In this document: one piece after another, positions 1-10,745 of the stretch
How positions within the stretch are numbered: the first letter of the stretch is position 1
Layout of the letters: each line of letters opens with the position of its first letter
Assembly: GCA_022457155.1 (NCBI GenBank)
Contig: JAJGOT010000037.1
Coordinates: 1,668,501-1,732,500 of the forward strand
Reading direction: 5' to 3'
DNA: 64,000 nucleotides
Source: Cladopsammia gracilis
Taxonomy: Eukaryota > Cnidaria > Anthozoa > Scleractinia > Dendrophylliidae
The notes under the pieces: model-generated
What the model saw: the letters and a program-made list of their open reading frames with translations, nothing else
What the model was told of the DNA's origin: nothing
The model's database searches: none
Translations under genes and position numbers: made by a program

Positions 1-597
1 GTACAAATTGAATTTTTTTGGTGAAGTTCTGAAAGTCACTTATCCAAATGGTGAGTGCTGTTAAAATTAAGTTTACTGTTCACAGTAAACCCAAGTTCAA
101 CTCATCAGCCAAGCTTGTAAATAGCCAACCAGTTGTGAATCTTAACCTGTTATGTCAAATTTGGGTAAAAATGACTAATAGCTCCCCAAAAACATGTCGG
201 CCGACTGTTGGTCAACAGTCGGCCGACAAACGGCCAACAGTCGGCCAACAGACGACCAACAGACGGCCGACAGACGACCAACAGTCGGTCGACAGACGAC
301 CAACAGTCGGCCGGGGTCGGCCGACAAACGGCCAACAGTCGGCCGACAAACGGCCAACAGTCGGCCGACTGTTTATAGGCAGGTCTGAGGTAAAAGTGTC
401 GCCCGACAGTTGGCCGACAGTGGGCCGTTTGTCAGCCGACTGTCGGTCACCTGTCGGTTACCTGTTGGCTATCTGTCGGTAAGTTGACATCAAGCTGTGG
501 GTTAACCCATCATCGTTCGTAAGGAAACTGTTTTTGTCTGCCATGTTTTTTTTTTCAGTCCCAATCCCCTAATATTATTTAAATCCCGGTCAAAGGG

Positions 598-723
598 TTT
601 TTTTCCCCAAGAACAATCATCGATTGGAACAATCTCTCTGCCGAAACCGTTTTAAGTAAATCTACTGACGCTTTTAAAACTCGACTATTTAGATATATCA
701 GATTTTTAGTTATTTTTATTTAA
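598..723 (+). pseudogene. C-terminal tail of a LINE reverse-transcriptase ORF
   Basis: One frame gives PRTIIDWNNLSAET followed by TDAFKTRLFRY and a stop. This matches the pattern (PRT-I-DWN-LP ... FK-L) at the C-terminus of many CR1/L2/Jockey-type LINE proteins. Only about 40 codons remain and the upstream reading frame is broken, so it is a dead fragment nested in the satellite-ended element. Confidence 0.5.
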
Positions 724-878
724 TTCGATTTTATTTATAGTTAGCGTGATATCCCATGGATTTTGCCGACTTAATGTATGTAAATGTAAATGTGATATTT
801 ATTTGTTGTCCCTAACTTTATTTTTTTTTATTTATTTCGATCTGATCATTAGTTGGTCATTGCTTTCGCACATGTGGT

Positions 879-894
879 GGCTCCTAAAGGAGCC
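879..894 (-). promoter_or_regulatory. Histone-mRNA-type 3' stem-loop, minus strand
   Basis: The reverse complement reads GGCTCCTTTAGGAGCC followed by ACCA: a 6-bp stem, a TTTA tetraloop and an ACCA 3' flank. That is the textbook metazoan replication-dependent histone 3' end bound by SLBP. No histone reading frame was found next to it. It is the inverted twin of the motif at 1038-1053, so both could simply be terminal repeats of a small element. Confidence 0.45.
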
Positions 895-1037
895 GTTTTT
901 TTTAATTCGTCGAGATCTACTCGTAGAATCTGGGGTCAAATTTCAAGGGCAGCAACTTGCACTCTCTCCGCAGGTTTGCCTTCACTGGCAAGTGTTTACG
1001 GAGTAAAATTGACCAGGCTCGCAATGCACAAACAAAC

Positions 1038-1053
1038 GGCTCCTTTAGGAGCC
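1038..1053 (+). promoter_or_regulatory. Histone-mRNA-type 3' stem-loop, plus strand
   Basis: GGCTCCTTTAGGAGCC, preceded by AAAC and followed by ACCA, has the stem, TTTA loop and flanks of a metazoan histone 3' stem-loop. An A-rich stretch follows directly. The 145 bp between this and the inverted copy is too short for two histone genes and shows no histone C-terminus, so it is a displaced or repeat-borne copy. Confidence 0.45.
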
Positions 1054-1540
1054 ACCAAATAAAATAAAAGTTTTTGACCAATGCATTTAAGTATGTTACT
1101 TTTTATTGTCCGTCATAACTAGAATAGAATATAATATCTCTTCTTTCTTTCTTGGTGACCTCAAAACCTGCGGTTAAACTAAGGTAAAAATGATGTGAGA
1201 ATCACGATACACATTAAGTATACATAAATGACGAGCGAAATTGACCAGGCTCGCAATGCACTGTTGGGCGATTCAGACTCATGATCTAAACCGACCTTTA
1301 CTGCGTGGTTTTGTTTATGTTTTAACTTAACAAGGCAAGACAAGTGACTTAATTTCAGTGTTTATTGAATTTTGTTCAATAAAGCCTGGCTATTTGTATG
1401 AGTTAGTCATCTGTCGGTAAACTGTTGGTGAACTGTCGGCCGCCTGTTGGCTGTTTGTCGGCCGACTGTTGGTCGTCTGTCGGCCGACTGTCGGCCGACA
1501 TGTTTTTGGGGGAGCTATTAGTCATTTTTACCCAAATTTG

Positions 1541-2418
1541 CAATAATTGGTTCCTAATTAATTGAACAGCATACAAACTGTACTTGTAAAGTTGCTGGAT
1601 ACATGTACAGTAGCTTAATATTTGTCCAGTTTAGCCGTCCATTGTAAATCACATTTACATTTCTCTTTTTATAAAGTATTTCTTTCCCAACAGCTCAAAA
1701 AAGAGTTCTGGAATCAATGTCAAAAAGTCAATCAAAATAGATAAAAATTGATAAAGATACCTTAAAATACGTTAAAAGTTACAACATTTTTCTTTGTCGA
1801 CTGGTCATCAATTTGCAATTTCATTTGATAAACTGACATTGAATAATTACTGTAACATCAATCTTGTTTTGGATGTCACCCATGAACTTTTTTCTCGACT
1901 GGTCTGGTCTGAAATATATGACAATAAGTCAGCACTTCTAAAACAAGGCAAAGGCATACAAAAAATTGTTCAACCGACGATCTTCGATGCAACTGCTCAG
2001 CTCAATTGTGATGTTTCGTATCACTTCATACAAACAGTACTTAAATATACAATTCAAATCATAATACTGGAACAAAGTTCCTTTCAGGAATGCCACTCAA
2101 CATTATATGGCTCTTATTCACGGTTCAATCCGTAGCAACAGGAAATAAGTCATGGCTACTAAAGTCTTCACCCACAACCAGTTGATATTATTTATTGTGC
2201 TATTTGGGCAAGATTACGTACCTTATCAGCAAGAATAATCTAAAAATTGCCGCAAAACATAACGCAATACCTTCCTTTACTTGTACCTAACATTGCTTGT
2301 TTAAGATTTTTTGGGATATTTACAAAATATTTTACCACTGAACACAGCACATCAGAAACATAAACACTGCGATTTGTCGACACAATTCAAGCGCCAAGTT
2401 TTCGGGCGCAATACTCAC
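1541..2418. other. No recognisable gene
   Basis: AT-rich sequence. A 113-codon open frame at 1794-2135 (+) has no motif I recognise. If the exon at 2419-2567 (-) is real, this stretch would be its first intron or downstream exons, but I could not find a matching acceptor with a coding continuation. Confidence 0.4.
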
Positions 2419-2567
2419 TGATCATCCGATGGAGCACTATAGGAAAGGTTAATTTCTTCTTCTTCGTCTTCATCTTCTGGTTCGTCTTCAAAATTATCAT
2501 CTGGCTCGTTCTCGCTGATTAAATTGACCTCAGAACCAGACGAACTGTAGCGATCTCTGAACGCCAT
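2419..2567 (-). CDS. Possible first coding exon of an unidentified minus-strand gene (acidic N-terminus)
   Basis: On the minus strand an ATG at 2567 opens 49 codons beginning MAFRDRYSSSGSEVN, followed by a strongly acidic run (EPEDEDEEEE) and ending in a consensus splice donor, CA|GTGAGTATT, in phase 2. Serine-rich then acidic N-termini of this kind precede P2X7-like or zinc-finger domains in many cnidarian and transposon-derived genes, but nothing here fixes the family. The Penelope-like element at 2768-4210 lies 200 bp upstream of the start. No downstream exon was identified, so this may be an orphan exon. Confidence 0.35.
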
Positions 2568-2767
2568 ATTTCCTTCCCTCGGGTGAGGAACGCGGGCTCA
2601 ACAAGATTTCGTAATAATCACGAGGGGGGAGGGGAAGGAAGTAACTTAATCAGTGTTAATTTATGCATCAGTTTACATCATCAGTCCATTTCAGCAGTAC
2701 CCATGCTCCCCCCGGGACATTCCCGGGCATTAGCAGTTTTGAAATGCCCCATGGTGGGGACAAAGAA

Positions 2768-4210
2768 TATAAAATATCAGCAAGACCACAGCGACAAACC
2801 TTTGAGTGGTGCCGGATCTCCCAGTTGTAGACCTGGATCAGTACAATAATTACTTGTATAAAATCAGAAAACGGCAAACTGATCCTTACGGCAAGGCGAT
2901 GAAGGAGTAAATAAAAGAATAAAACAAAATTTATATTTAAACAATTTAATTTATATTTATATTTATTTATTTATTCAGTTTCTTTGCATCAGTCCCTACC
3001 CTTCCTAGATGTACTGGTACACCTCAGCAACAACCAAATCCACACAGATCTACATACCAAACCCACTGACAAACATCAGTACCTTCTCAAGTCTTCCTGT
3101 CACCCTAACCACACCAAGAAAACTATCCCATTCAGCCTCCTTCTCCGAATACGCCGCATATGTTCCACCGACACCTTCTTTGATCAACGTAGCAAAGAAC
3201 TTGTTAATTATCTTATAAAACGACGGTACAGCCGACCCTCCCTACAAAGAGCCGTAACCAGAGTCCGCGCCATCCCACGGCACGAAACACTCAAGCAACA
3301 GGAACACACAAATTCCACAACAGATCGCACGCCATTTGTTATAACCTTCAACCCTGCTCTTCGTAAAATATCTTCAGTCCTAAAAAAACACCTTAACATC
3401 CTTCAATCCTCCCCTAACTGCAAAGACGCCTTCCCTGTGCCTCCAGTTACTGCTTACAGACGTCACGCAAGCCTTCGTGACCTTTTGGTACATTCCACGC
3501 TCCACAATAATACACCTCACGCGCAACAACCTGCCGGAGTTTATAGATGCAACCATCCACGTTGCCTCACCTGTCCTTTTCTCCAAGAAGGCCAAACAAA
3601 TTACATTTTTACCGCAACCAATGAACAAAGAAAAATCACCGACAACTTATCCTGCAAATCCAAAAATCTTATTTACTTGATTGAATGTAAGAAATGTAAA
3701 TGACAATACATCGGAGAGACCAAACGGCAACTTAATGAAAGATTTGGAGAACACCGCCGTTCCATCATAAACCATCATCAACTCAACGATCCCACTCCTG
3801 TCTCCCTACATTTCAATCAAGCTGGACATTCAATCAATGATGTTCTTCTAATCCCACTTGAACTCATACGCAGCAATCGTGACGCAGTGAGAAAGGGGCG
3901 AGAGAGGCTCATTTGATACACAAAGGGAAAACGTTATCTCCTCTAGGAATAAATAGACGTGACGAAACTCATTGACATACGACACCTAGTCTCCTGCACC
4001 AATAATAATCTATTGTTTTTATTTTCATAATTTCAAACTCTTATTTGTAACGAACTTTTAGTTTTAACTTCATTTTTCATTTTTCTGTTTGCCCCTGAAG
4101 AAGGTTTGTTTTCAAACCGAAATATTGGGCAAATTCGTTTAAATATAAATTTTGTTTTATTCTTTTATTTACTCCTTCATCGCCTTGCCGTAAGGATCAG
4201 TTTGCCGTTT
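2768..4210 (+). mobile_element. Penelope-like retroelement, 5'-truncated, with 12-bp target duplication
   Basis: The element lies between identical 12-mers GGGGACAAAGAA at 2756-2767 and 4211-4222, a typical variable-length Penelope target duplication. The 3' end (about 4138-4209) reappears inverted at 2868-2945, ahead of the coding part; partial inverted copies of the terminus are characteristic of Penelope-like elements. The protein remnant, with a GIY-YIG-type C-terminus, is annotated separately. A hairpin-forming stretch GAAGAAGG...CCGAAATATTG near 4098-4130 marks the 3' UTR. Confidence 0.75.
2975..3975 (+). pseudogene. Penelope-like reverse transcriptase C-terminus plus GIY-YIG endonuclease (broken)
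   Basis: The frame starts inside the reverse transcriptase (LPFLDVLVH, then TDLHTKPTDKHQYLL and SSCHP), passes through the thumb and linker (VITFNPALRKI; CNHPRCLTCPF), reaches IYLIECKKCK and then meets an in-frame TGA directly before QYIGET, the core of the GIY-YIG nuclease. About 60 codons later, near 3903, a two-base gain shifts the frame; the correct C-terminus (ending NRRDETH and stop) continues in the next frame. In these elements the nuclease nicks target DNA and the RT primes from the nick. The N-terminal half is missing, so this copy is dead. Confidence 0.8.
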
Positions 4211-4311
4211 GGGGACAAAGAAGCTGTGGGTCAGTGCAAGTGCGTTGGGGTATAATAAAAAAGGAGAAAACTATTAACATTAGCCAAAATCGATTATGAC
4301 TCATCCAAAAC

Positions 4312-4698
4312 TTAAGGCGGGGGTAAACCTGAATTTTAATGAAATTTTAATAGGTTTTAAGAAGGGATAGAAGAAAGAAAATGATTTTTGGTATCCGTCT
4401 ATTAATTATTAACTACAAATTCTAATTTTAAAACTTCACTAAATCTTCAATATTTCTTATTTCTCTAAATTTGACCAATCATTTGAGAAAAACTACTTCC
4501 TCCCAAACATACCCAAAAATCACCCAAAAATTTACAAAACATCCCATAGCAGAGTTTTTTGTTATAAGCAGAGGGTTTTTGGATTGCTTGGAACGCGAAC
4601 GAGATATTTCCATTAAAGCCATGTCAAGTTAAGGCGGAAGTTAACCTAAACGCTATTTTTCCGCCGAAAAATGGCGTTTAGGTTAACTTCCGCCTTAA
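4312..4698. repeat. MITE-like element with TAAGGCGG termini and internal foldback
   Basis: The ends are inverted (TTAAGGCGG...TAAACCT at left, AGGTTAACTTCCGCCTTAA at right). The right end is itself a near-perfect hairpin at 4626-4701. The interior (4466-4625) recurs in the same orientation at about 25402-25560 inside intron 1 of the main gene, which shows that this is a dispersed family. Confidence 0.55.
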
Positions 4699-4740
4699 CT
4701 TTGGTAAAATCCGGGGCAAAATCGTGACAAAATTTCTCGT

Positions 4741-4900
4741 AGCCTGCGTAGCTGGCGGGATTATTATCCGCGGGATTATTATACCTGGGTACTTCTTGCG
4801 GCTCCGCCGCCAAATTCTTCTTGATCAATGGTCTGCCAAAAAGAAAACCGGCCAAAACAGTACCCCAGTATAATAATCCCACCAGCTAGCTACGCAGGCT
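4741..4900. repeat. 160-bp foldback MITE
   Basis: AGCCTGCGTAGCTGGCGGGA opens the element and its near reverse complement, ...CCACCAGCTAGCTACGCAGGCT, closes it. ATTATTAT-type blocks are nested inside each arm. No coding capacity. Confidence 0.6.
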
Positions 4901-6220
4901 ATATTTCTCGTCACAAATGGGGCCAGGGTTCTTTGAGGTCGAAAACACGAGGATGCCAAATGGCCCGGGGTACAATGAGGGTAGGCTGATGCCCGACTGT
5001 CGGGATTCGAACGTGAGCAAACTACCCGACTTATTCCGGGGGGGGGGGGACTGGGCACTGCAGGAACTGATGCATTACTGAATAGAGGGCATATTCGAGG
5101 CTGTTCGGGGCGTAAAAAATAACATTTTTGTTCCTTTTTGGTGAATTCAAAAACAGACTGCGAGACGATAGCCTTTTTTCCCCTTTTTCCCTCAGATCCT
5201 AGAAGCGGAAATCAAGAGCGGAAACTCGATGTAATAATTATTATAATAATAAAAAGTCGTCACATATTTTACAATTATTGTCGAAATGTTATAAATTTGG
5301 GAAATATTGTGATTACGTAGCATATTTTTCAACCACATTTATTTGTTTTTATAACTAAACGAAATCTAAACAGGAAAATGACGAATGATGTACTCGTGAC
5401 CTCTTCGGAATAGCTGCTATAATCATCTCTCATTATCCTAGTTTACTACGAGGTTTAGTTTATAGATGTGAATGATAAAAATATTAAAGTCAAATCGACT
5501 CTGTTTAACGAGGATACTTTCCTTTTTAACAGACTAACGATTAATAAACCCATGACCAGAGAATACGATCTAATTGGAATTTAGAAATGTTGGATTAGGT
5601 TGATGAAGGAGGAAATACGGAGAACCATTGTCGGAAAGGAGAAAAACCAACAACAAACTCAACTCACCGATGTGACGCCGACACAGTAGTGGTGTCAGCC
5701 ATATTTAATAACAACGATAAATATAAACACCGAAAATTCTCCATTAAGATTCTCTCTCAAATAAGCTTCCCCCTCCCCCTCTCTCAAAAAGGCCTCCCCT
5801 TTATGGAGCAAAAAATTATTAAGCCATCCCCTCTTTCACCCCCCCCCCCCCCCCCTCTTTCACCCCCATCCCCATCCCCCCCCCCACACACACACCGCCT
5901 CCACCCCCCCCCCCCCCCCTTATTTTTCGTTCACAACCAAAACAATAAACGACAGACCGTATTATGAGTACGAACCGTTGCCGAACATTTAAACTCTACT
6001 GGCCACTCACTGTTGGACATCGTCGGTCAGGGGACTGAGGTTATCTACCGGTACTAACCTCAAAAGGAAGCTAGTGGAAATGGAAACCATCTTTAAGTTG
6101 GGCACCATGCAACCGCATGGGCTCGACACAGTTTTCCATTTCCTCTGAACTGCGCGCGCTCATACACTATTTTCTTAGCGCGCGCGATCATAATTAAAAC
6201 AAGTCGCTTTCAAAACAACG
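4901..6220. other. Gene-free stretch with long C-rich low-complexity tract
   Basis: No gene recognised. About 5829-5930 is an almost pure cytosine tract broken by TTTCA, ATC and a CA run; the open frame across it is an artefact of that composition. The rest is unique-looking AT-rich sequence. Confidence 0.5.
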
Positions 6221-6224
6221 GTCA

Positions 6225-6300
6225 TCAACCTGACGAAGGGCCAAGCCCGAAACGTCGTTAAAAATTAACTTGACACTTTCACAAATTTTATTTTCCCAAT
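6225..6300 (+). repeat. Probable Penelope-like 3' terminal fragment
   Basis: GACGAAGGGCCAAGCCCGAAACGTCG followed by an A/T-rich end has the same layout as the 3' UTR hairpin of the element at 2768-4210: GA(A)GAAGG, a short palindrome, CCGAAAYRTYG. The similarity is short, so assignment rests on the shared hairpin. Confidence 0.35.
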
Positions 6301-9300
6301 ATGTGTATTTCTATTTTAAAATCTTGTATTATGGGTACATTTTTACCATACCAATCCGGGCACGAATTCAGCTTTAAGGATGATATTTACGGTACTGGTT
6401 CTACAAAATGATCGTTATTATTATGGTAATCATAAATGTCAAGAGAAAATGATTATTTTCTCTTGTAAATGTATACTGGCACTTCATTGAACAACCAATG
6501 CATGGTTTATGAAAGTTTAATTTATCCACGTGCAGGAATTCAGACGACATCGCGTTTCGCTAAATTATAATAAACCCCCATTCTTTACTAAGCCCCACTC
6601 CCGCTCTAACAACTCCCCTCCCCGCTCAAACGAGCTTGAATGAAATAAGTCCCCCCACCCCGCCCCGGGAGGCTTAATAGAGGATTTAATTCCAAGTAGT
6701 AAAGCAGATTTGATAGCAAGACCAGCATGTTTTCGTGCACGGACCAGTATTTTCCTTTATGGCTTGACAGCTGCTTTTAACAAACTCCATGTCGCAGAGA
6801 TTTGAAGAAATATTTTCTTTTTGAGTAAAGGACAAACAAAGAAAGTCCAGCTTCCAGTTACATTTCAGTGCTGAAAAACTTTAGTTTCTCTGAAAGTGAA
6901 ACGTAGACCAATAAAGTTATAATATTCCTTTCCCGAAACCGTCGTCGACCAATAGCTACAAAGTGCGATAATGTACATAAACTGAAAAAAGGACGACAGT
7001 TTAACTAAAGGCTTTCGCTTCACTTCATGCGTTTTTTGCGTGTAACAAATGTCACAAATTAAGGCCAATAGCTCAATTAGCCACCAACTGGTAAATTAAA
7101 TGAGGGACTAATCACGCAGTAAAGAAAAGAAATCCGATTAGAAACAATCATTGTATGGTTTTGTCATACATTGTAATTATCCAATTTTCTTTACGACACC
7201 AGCCTGCCGGGGCCTCTGCATAGCAGCTGCAATGAAAATAAAGAACTGTGATTTTAACTACAACGGTTTAATTTTCCAAGTTAGTGTTTACTAATGATTT
7301 CAGTTCCCGCACCTATTCGTTTTGAGAATTGCAAAGGATCTTTCTAGACACTAAAGACCTGTCTCAAATGAAATGCGACATTTTTTTCTTAAAGTACGTT
7401 TCGTAATTAATTTGCTACTTCTTGTTAAAAAATTAACGAGAAACACCTATTCTTAAACTCTCTTTTTCGACCAACAGGTACTTCACTGTTTCTGTTATTT
7501 TGGTTTTCTTCACGTGAAATCTGGTAAGTTCCTTACTCATATTTTGGTGCTAATTAAGGATTTTAACCGACACTATTGCCTTTAGAGGCTGTTAGCGGAT
7601 ACTTGGGCATGTCATTAAATAGGACTAAAGTGAAAGAATTGAACGTGCAACTGCGTGATACGGTGGAAAGTATTTTGCAACATTGATATAATTATATGAG
7701 GCAATCTAATCATAATATTAAAGGGAAGCATCGCAGGAGAAGATTCGCATAGTTTTCCATTATATAGCCAACATTTATAGCTAACTAGATTGAATTTCTC
7801 AGTGCTTTATATATGTAGGTTTGTTAATGCTGTTGAAGTCTTACTTTTAACACTTTAATCATGATCTTTCAGTACACCTAGATGATGCAATTTTGTGCAC
7901 GGTAAAGTTTTTTAGTCTTCTTTTTAGTATGCCTGGGTTTATGCAATTGAGCGTTCGTCATCACAAACGTAGGTTCTTAAAAAAATCTTGAAAAATTGAG
8001 TGTTTCAAGTCAAGTCCAGATCGAATCAATGGTTCCAGTTGTCGTAGATCCCATGGAAATAAGTAGCGAGATGTAGCTTTTCAAAATACTGCAGAGGACT
8101 CGACCAAAAAACTAGATTTTGCCGCACTATTGGTTTTAATTTGAACTACTCAGTTAGTTCATGACTCAATATCTGACAGTGAAGTGCGAAAGGGTAAGAA
8201 AAACAATCCTCATATGTATCCAAGCAGATCCTTCCACTGAGCATAACAACCAACCTCGCATACCTCCAACCATATCGAGTGACTATTTCGCTGCGACATG
8301 TAAGAGGTTTTAAACGGGGACACTTGGTCCCGGCTGAAATTTCGTGTTTCAATGACTTAATGACCATGAGCTTGGTTTAAGCTTAATTTATTATTTTTTT
8401 AAATTGGAAGAAGCCATCGCCAAAAAAGATAGAAGCAAAGAAATATGAACTAAACAGACAAAATAACGGCTAGAAAAGTCAAAATTTCACAAGAATGGCA
8501 ACTTGACTGATTTCTTGACCACCTGTCAGTAAATCAAATTTCATGAACTGTAATCCATGCTCTTCAATCCGTCTTGCAATCCTGCACTTTATCTCCAAAC
8601 TAATGCTTTTGTGTTGCTCTATAGAATCTTTTTATCCAACTAAGTTGTATATTTGGTGGCATTTGGCCCTATAAATTGAAATAAACTAAGCGAATTTTTT
8701 TTTATATTTCGGTAGTACAGTGTCTGTTTATGTTTTTGTTATTTTTTCGGAATCTATATGTTTGTTTTATGTTACAAACGAGGTTGCAGCGAAAGAATCG
8801 CATTTTGAACATTTCAGGTTTTAATTTATTAGATTGTTTTTGTTGATGCCATTTAACAGACAAAAACCTAGTTAGTGAAAGAATCGAAAAAAAAAACTGT
8901 ATTTATTTTTGCACAGACCCGGGTTTTTAAAAGCGATTCGCCAGCTATGATTCGCCCGCAGGTCCGTCCATGCATGAACAAACACTTATGAAGGAAATTT
9001 ACACATAAACGGAGTTCACAGAGTAGATGCTGACTTCCTGAAATGTTAAAAAATCCATTAAGATTAGTGCAGCTTGCAGAGCTAGAACCGAGTTTCAAAT
9101 GCGACTCGCCAGTTATGCCGGTTCGCTCGCCATGATTTGCTTGTCATGATTCGCCCGTTGTGATTTACCCGATGGTCAGAAAATGGTAAAGAAAATTCGC
9201 AGATCTTCTTGTTCTTTGTGAATTTTTTTTTTTTTTTTTATTTTGGGAAGTAAATATTTAGGGACTGTGCAATAATTATCGGGGAGGGGGGTTGGAAAAC

Positions 9301-9549
9301 CAGGGGGGGGGGCATGAAGTAAAATCAAAGCAAGGATAGGGGGGGCTCAAAGTAAAATAAGTCACTCAAGAGGAGGGGTCTTAACATTTTATTCCAAGTG
9401 TTTTTAGTTCTCATTGAAAGGCTTGATGATCTGTTCTGTGGCTGAACTGCAATTTCAATCTGTTGCAATACGATTATCTATTCTTCTCTATCTCTGTAAT
9501 ATAGAGACGAATATTGTGATAAAACGTTTCTGGCTTTTTAAATTTGAAT
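6301..9549. other. About 3.2 kb with nothing recognisable
   Basis: AT-rich DNA without a convincing exon, RNA gene or element end on either strand. A splice-like block near 7481-7526 (acceptor ...CAACAG, donor TCTG|GTAAGT) has no open frame linking it to anything. G-rich runs near 9290-9345 are low complexity. Confidence 0.4.
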
Positions 9550-9700
9550 AGCCCAATTTCGATATATTAAAATTCAACTTGAAACAAGACCACTGCGAGG
9601 CTTAGGGGAATGATAGTAAGGATTTATATGGTTTATTTCCCTAAGCCTCGTAGTGTTGTCTTTTGTTTCAAGTTGAATTTTAATGCATCGAAATTGTGCT
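9550..9700. repeat. 151-bp foldback element
   Basis: The left arm (AGCCCAATTTCGAT...AAAATTCAACTTGAAAC) and right arm (GTTTCAAGTTGAATTTTAAT...GTGCT) are inverted copies around a short loop near 9612-9638. The two arms share CCTAAGCCTCG in inverted form. It sits directly upstream of the SINE. Confidence 0.65.
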
Positions 9701-9720
9701 ATTGTCAACAATATTTGTGG

Positions 9721-10013
9721 ACGACACGGTGGTCTAGTGGTTAGCGCGTCGGACTTTCAACCAGAAGGTCGGTGGTTCGAGCCTGGTCTCTGCCGTCGTG
9801 TTGTTTCCTTAGACAAGACACTTTACTCCACACTGTCTCTCTCCACCCAGGTGTATAAATGGGTACCGGCGACAAAATGCTGGGGTAACCCTGCGATGGA
9901 CTAGCATCCCATCCAGGGGGGAGTAGCAATATTCCTAGTTGCTTAATGCTACGGAAACCGGGTTAAGCTCCGGCCGTGTGGGCCATCGTGGCCCGAGTGC
10001 GACTTTACCTTTA
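9721..10013 (+). mobile_element. tRNA-derived SINE
   Basis: The head has RNA polymerase III promoter boxes: box A TGGTCTAGTGGTTAGCGCG near 9730 and box B GGTTCGAGCC near 9774, with a seven-base anticodon-like loop that could read TTC (Glu-like). No acceptor stem closes, so it is not a functional tRNA. The body includes GATGGACTAGCATCCCATCC near 9895, a module also seen at the 3' ends of L2-type LINEs that mobilise SINEs. The tail is a short TTTACC repeat. Confidence 0.75.
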
Positions 10014-10259
10014 CCAGTTTCGAATTCGATATGACCGCTGAATTCAAACATTGATACAGGGTTAGACTCGACCTGATGTAAAATATTCACAAATTCAGGC
10101 GAGAACATGACCTGTTCAGAGCTCTGTCTATTGTTTAATTTTCAAAGTTCACGCACCTTCTGCCGGTATTTGTGAATATTTTACATCAGGTCGAGTCTAA
10201 CCCTGTATCAATGTGTCATTGGTGTTTGAATTCAGCGGTTATAGCGAATTCGAAACTGG
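10014..10259. repeat. Foldback MITE with ~85-bp inverted arms
   Basis: Begins CCAGTTTCGAATTCG and ends CGAATTCGAAACTGG. The arms stay inverted-similar through GATACAGGGTTAGACTCGAC and its complement. It abuts the tail of the SINE. No target duplication was clear. Confidence 0.65.
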
Positions 10260-10581
10260 ACTATTAACAACGCGGCTTTGTATTTTTAGCATTATTATGT
10301 AACCGTTGACACTGCTATCATATTTATATAAAAACTCTTATTCTTAGGCCATCGAAACTTGATAAGAAATAAAACACAAACAGCGGTGGCCTGGTAAACC
10401 AACGCATTTTTATAATAAACTTGACGTTTCGTATGCTAAGCGACATACAGTTTCAAAAGTAACCGTTACAGTGTTTGAAAACTGTTTATATAGCTCAAAA
10501 TTAGGGGTCTGGAACCAAGATTAAGAAAAACAATCTTAACAGTAATTTAATAGTAGGGACTGTCAATCCTAAGAAACTCCA

Positions 10582-10745
10582 GCTAATAAAGCCTGTCCTC
10601 CACTTTGGTATAGATATGTTGATGACACGTTCACCATGTTTGACAGTAAAGACACTGCTAATGAGTTTTAAGGATATTTAAACAGTCGTCACAACAGAAA
10701 CAAGTTTACGAATTTGAACAGGGCAATGAAATTCCGTTTTTATCT
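10582..10745 (+). pseudogene. Penelope-like reverse transcriptase fragment with YVDD catalytic motif
   Basis: One frame reads PPLWYRYVDDTFTMF, the reverse transcriptase palm motif with the two catalytic aspartates, followed by an in-frame stop, GYLNSRHN, and, after a one-base deletion, EFEQGNEIPFL. The order matches Penelope-like RTs (YVDD, YLN-H, then the P-FLD block). It is an isolated palm fragment of about 55 codons with at least two inactivating changes. Confidence 0.65.

Larger units (their letters stand above)
156..1540. mobile_element. Non-autonomous DNA element with satellite-like inverted termini
   Basis: The two ends are inverted copies: the left end begins CAAATTTGGGTAAAAATGAC and the right end is its reverse complement, followed on both sides by a block built from an 11-bp unit close to GTCGGCCGACA (about 203-480 on the left, 1405-1500 on the right). 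The left block itself switches orientation near 390. No transposase was seen inside; the interior carries a LINE tail and two histone-type stem-loops. I found no convincing target-site duplication, so the exact boundary is uncertain. Confidence 0.6.

Noticed and set aside
48..482. 144-codon ORF rich in R, P, T, Q
   Set aside because: It follows the 11-bp satellite arms of a transposon, and three other frames are open across the same tract for the same reason.
1794..2135. 113-codon ORF
   Set aside because: No recognisable motif, average AT-rich composition and no splice continuity; left unannotated.
5689..5967. 92-codon ORF over the C-rich tract
   Set aside because: Proline/serine run produced by poly-C; no motif, no splice support.
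7481..7526. Spliced 5' UTR-like exon with GTAAGT donor
   Set aside because: Acceptor and donor look good, but it is not open and cannot be tied to any gene.
9730..9800. Functional tRNA gene
   Set aside because: Boxes A and B are good, but no acceptor stem pairs and the body continues as a SINE.
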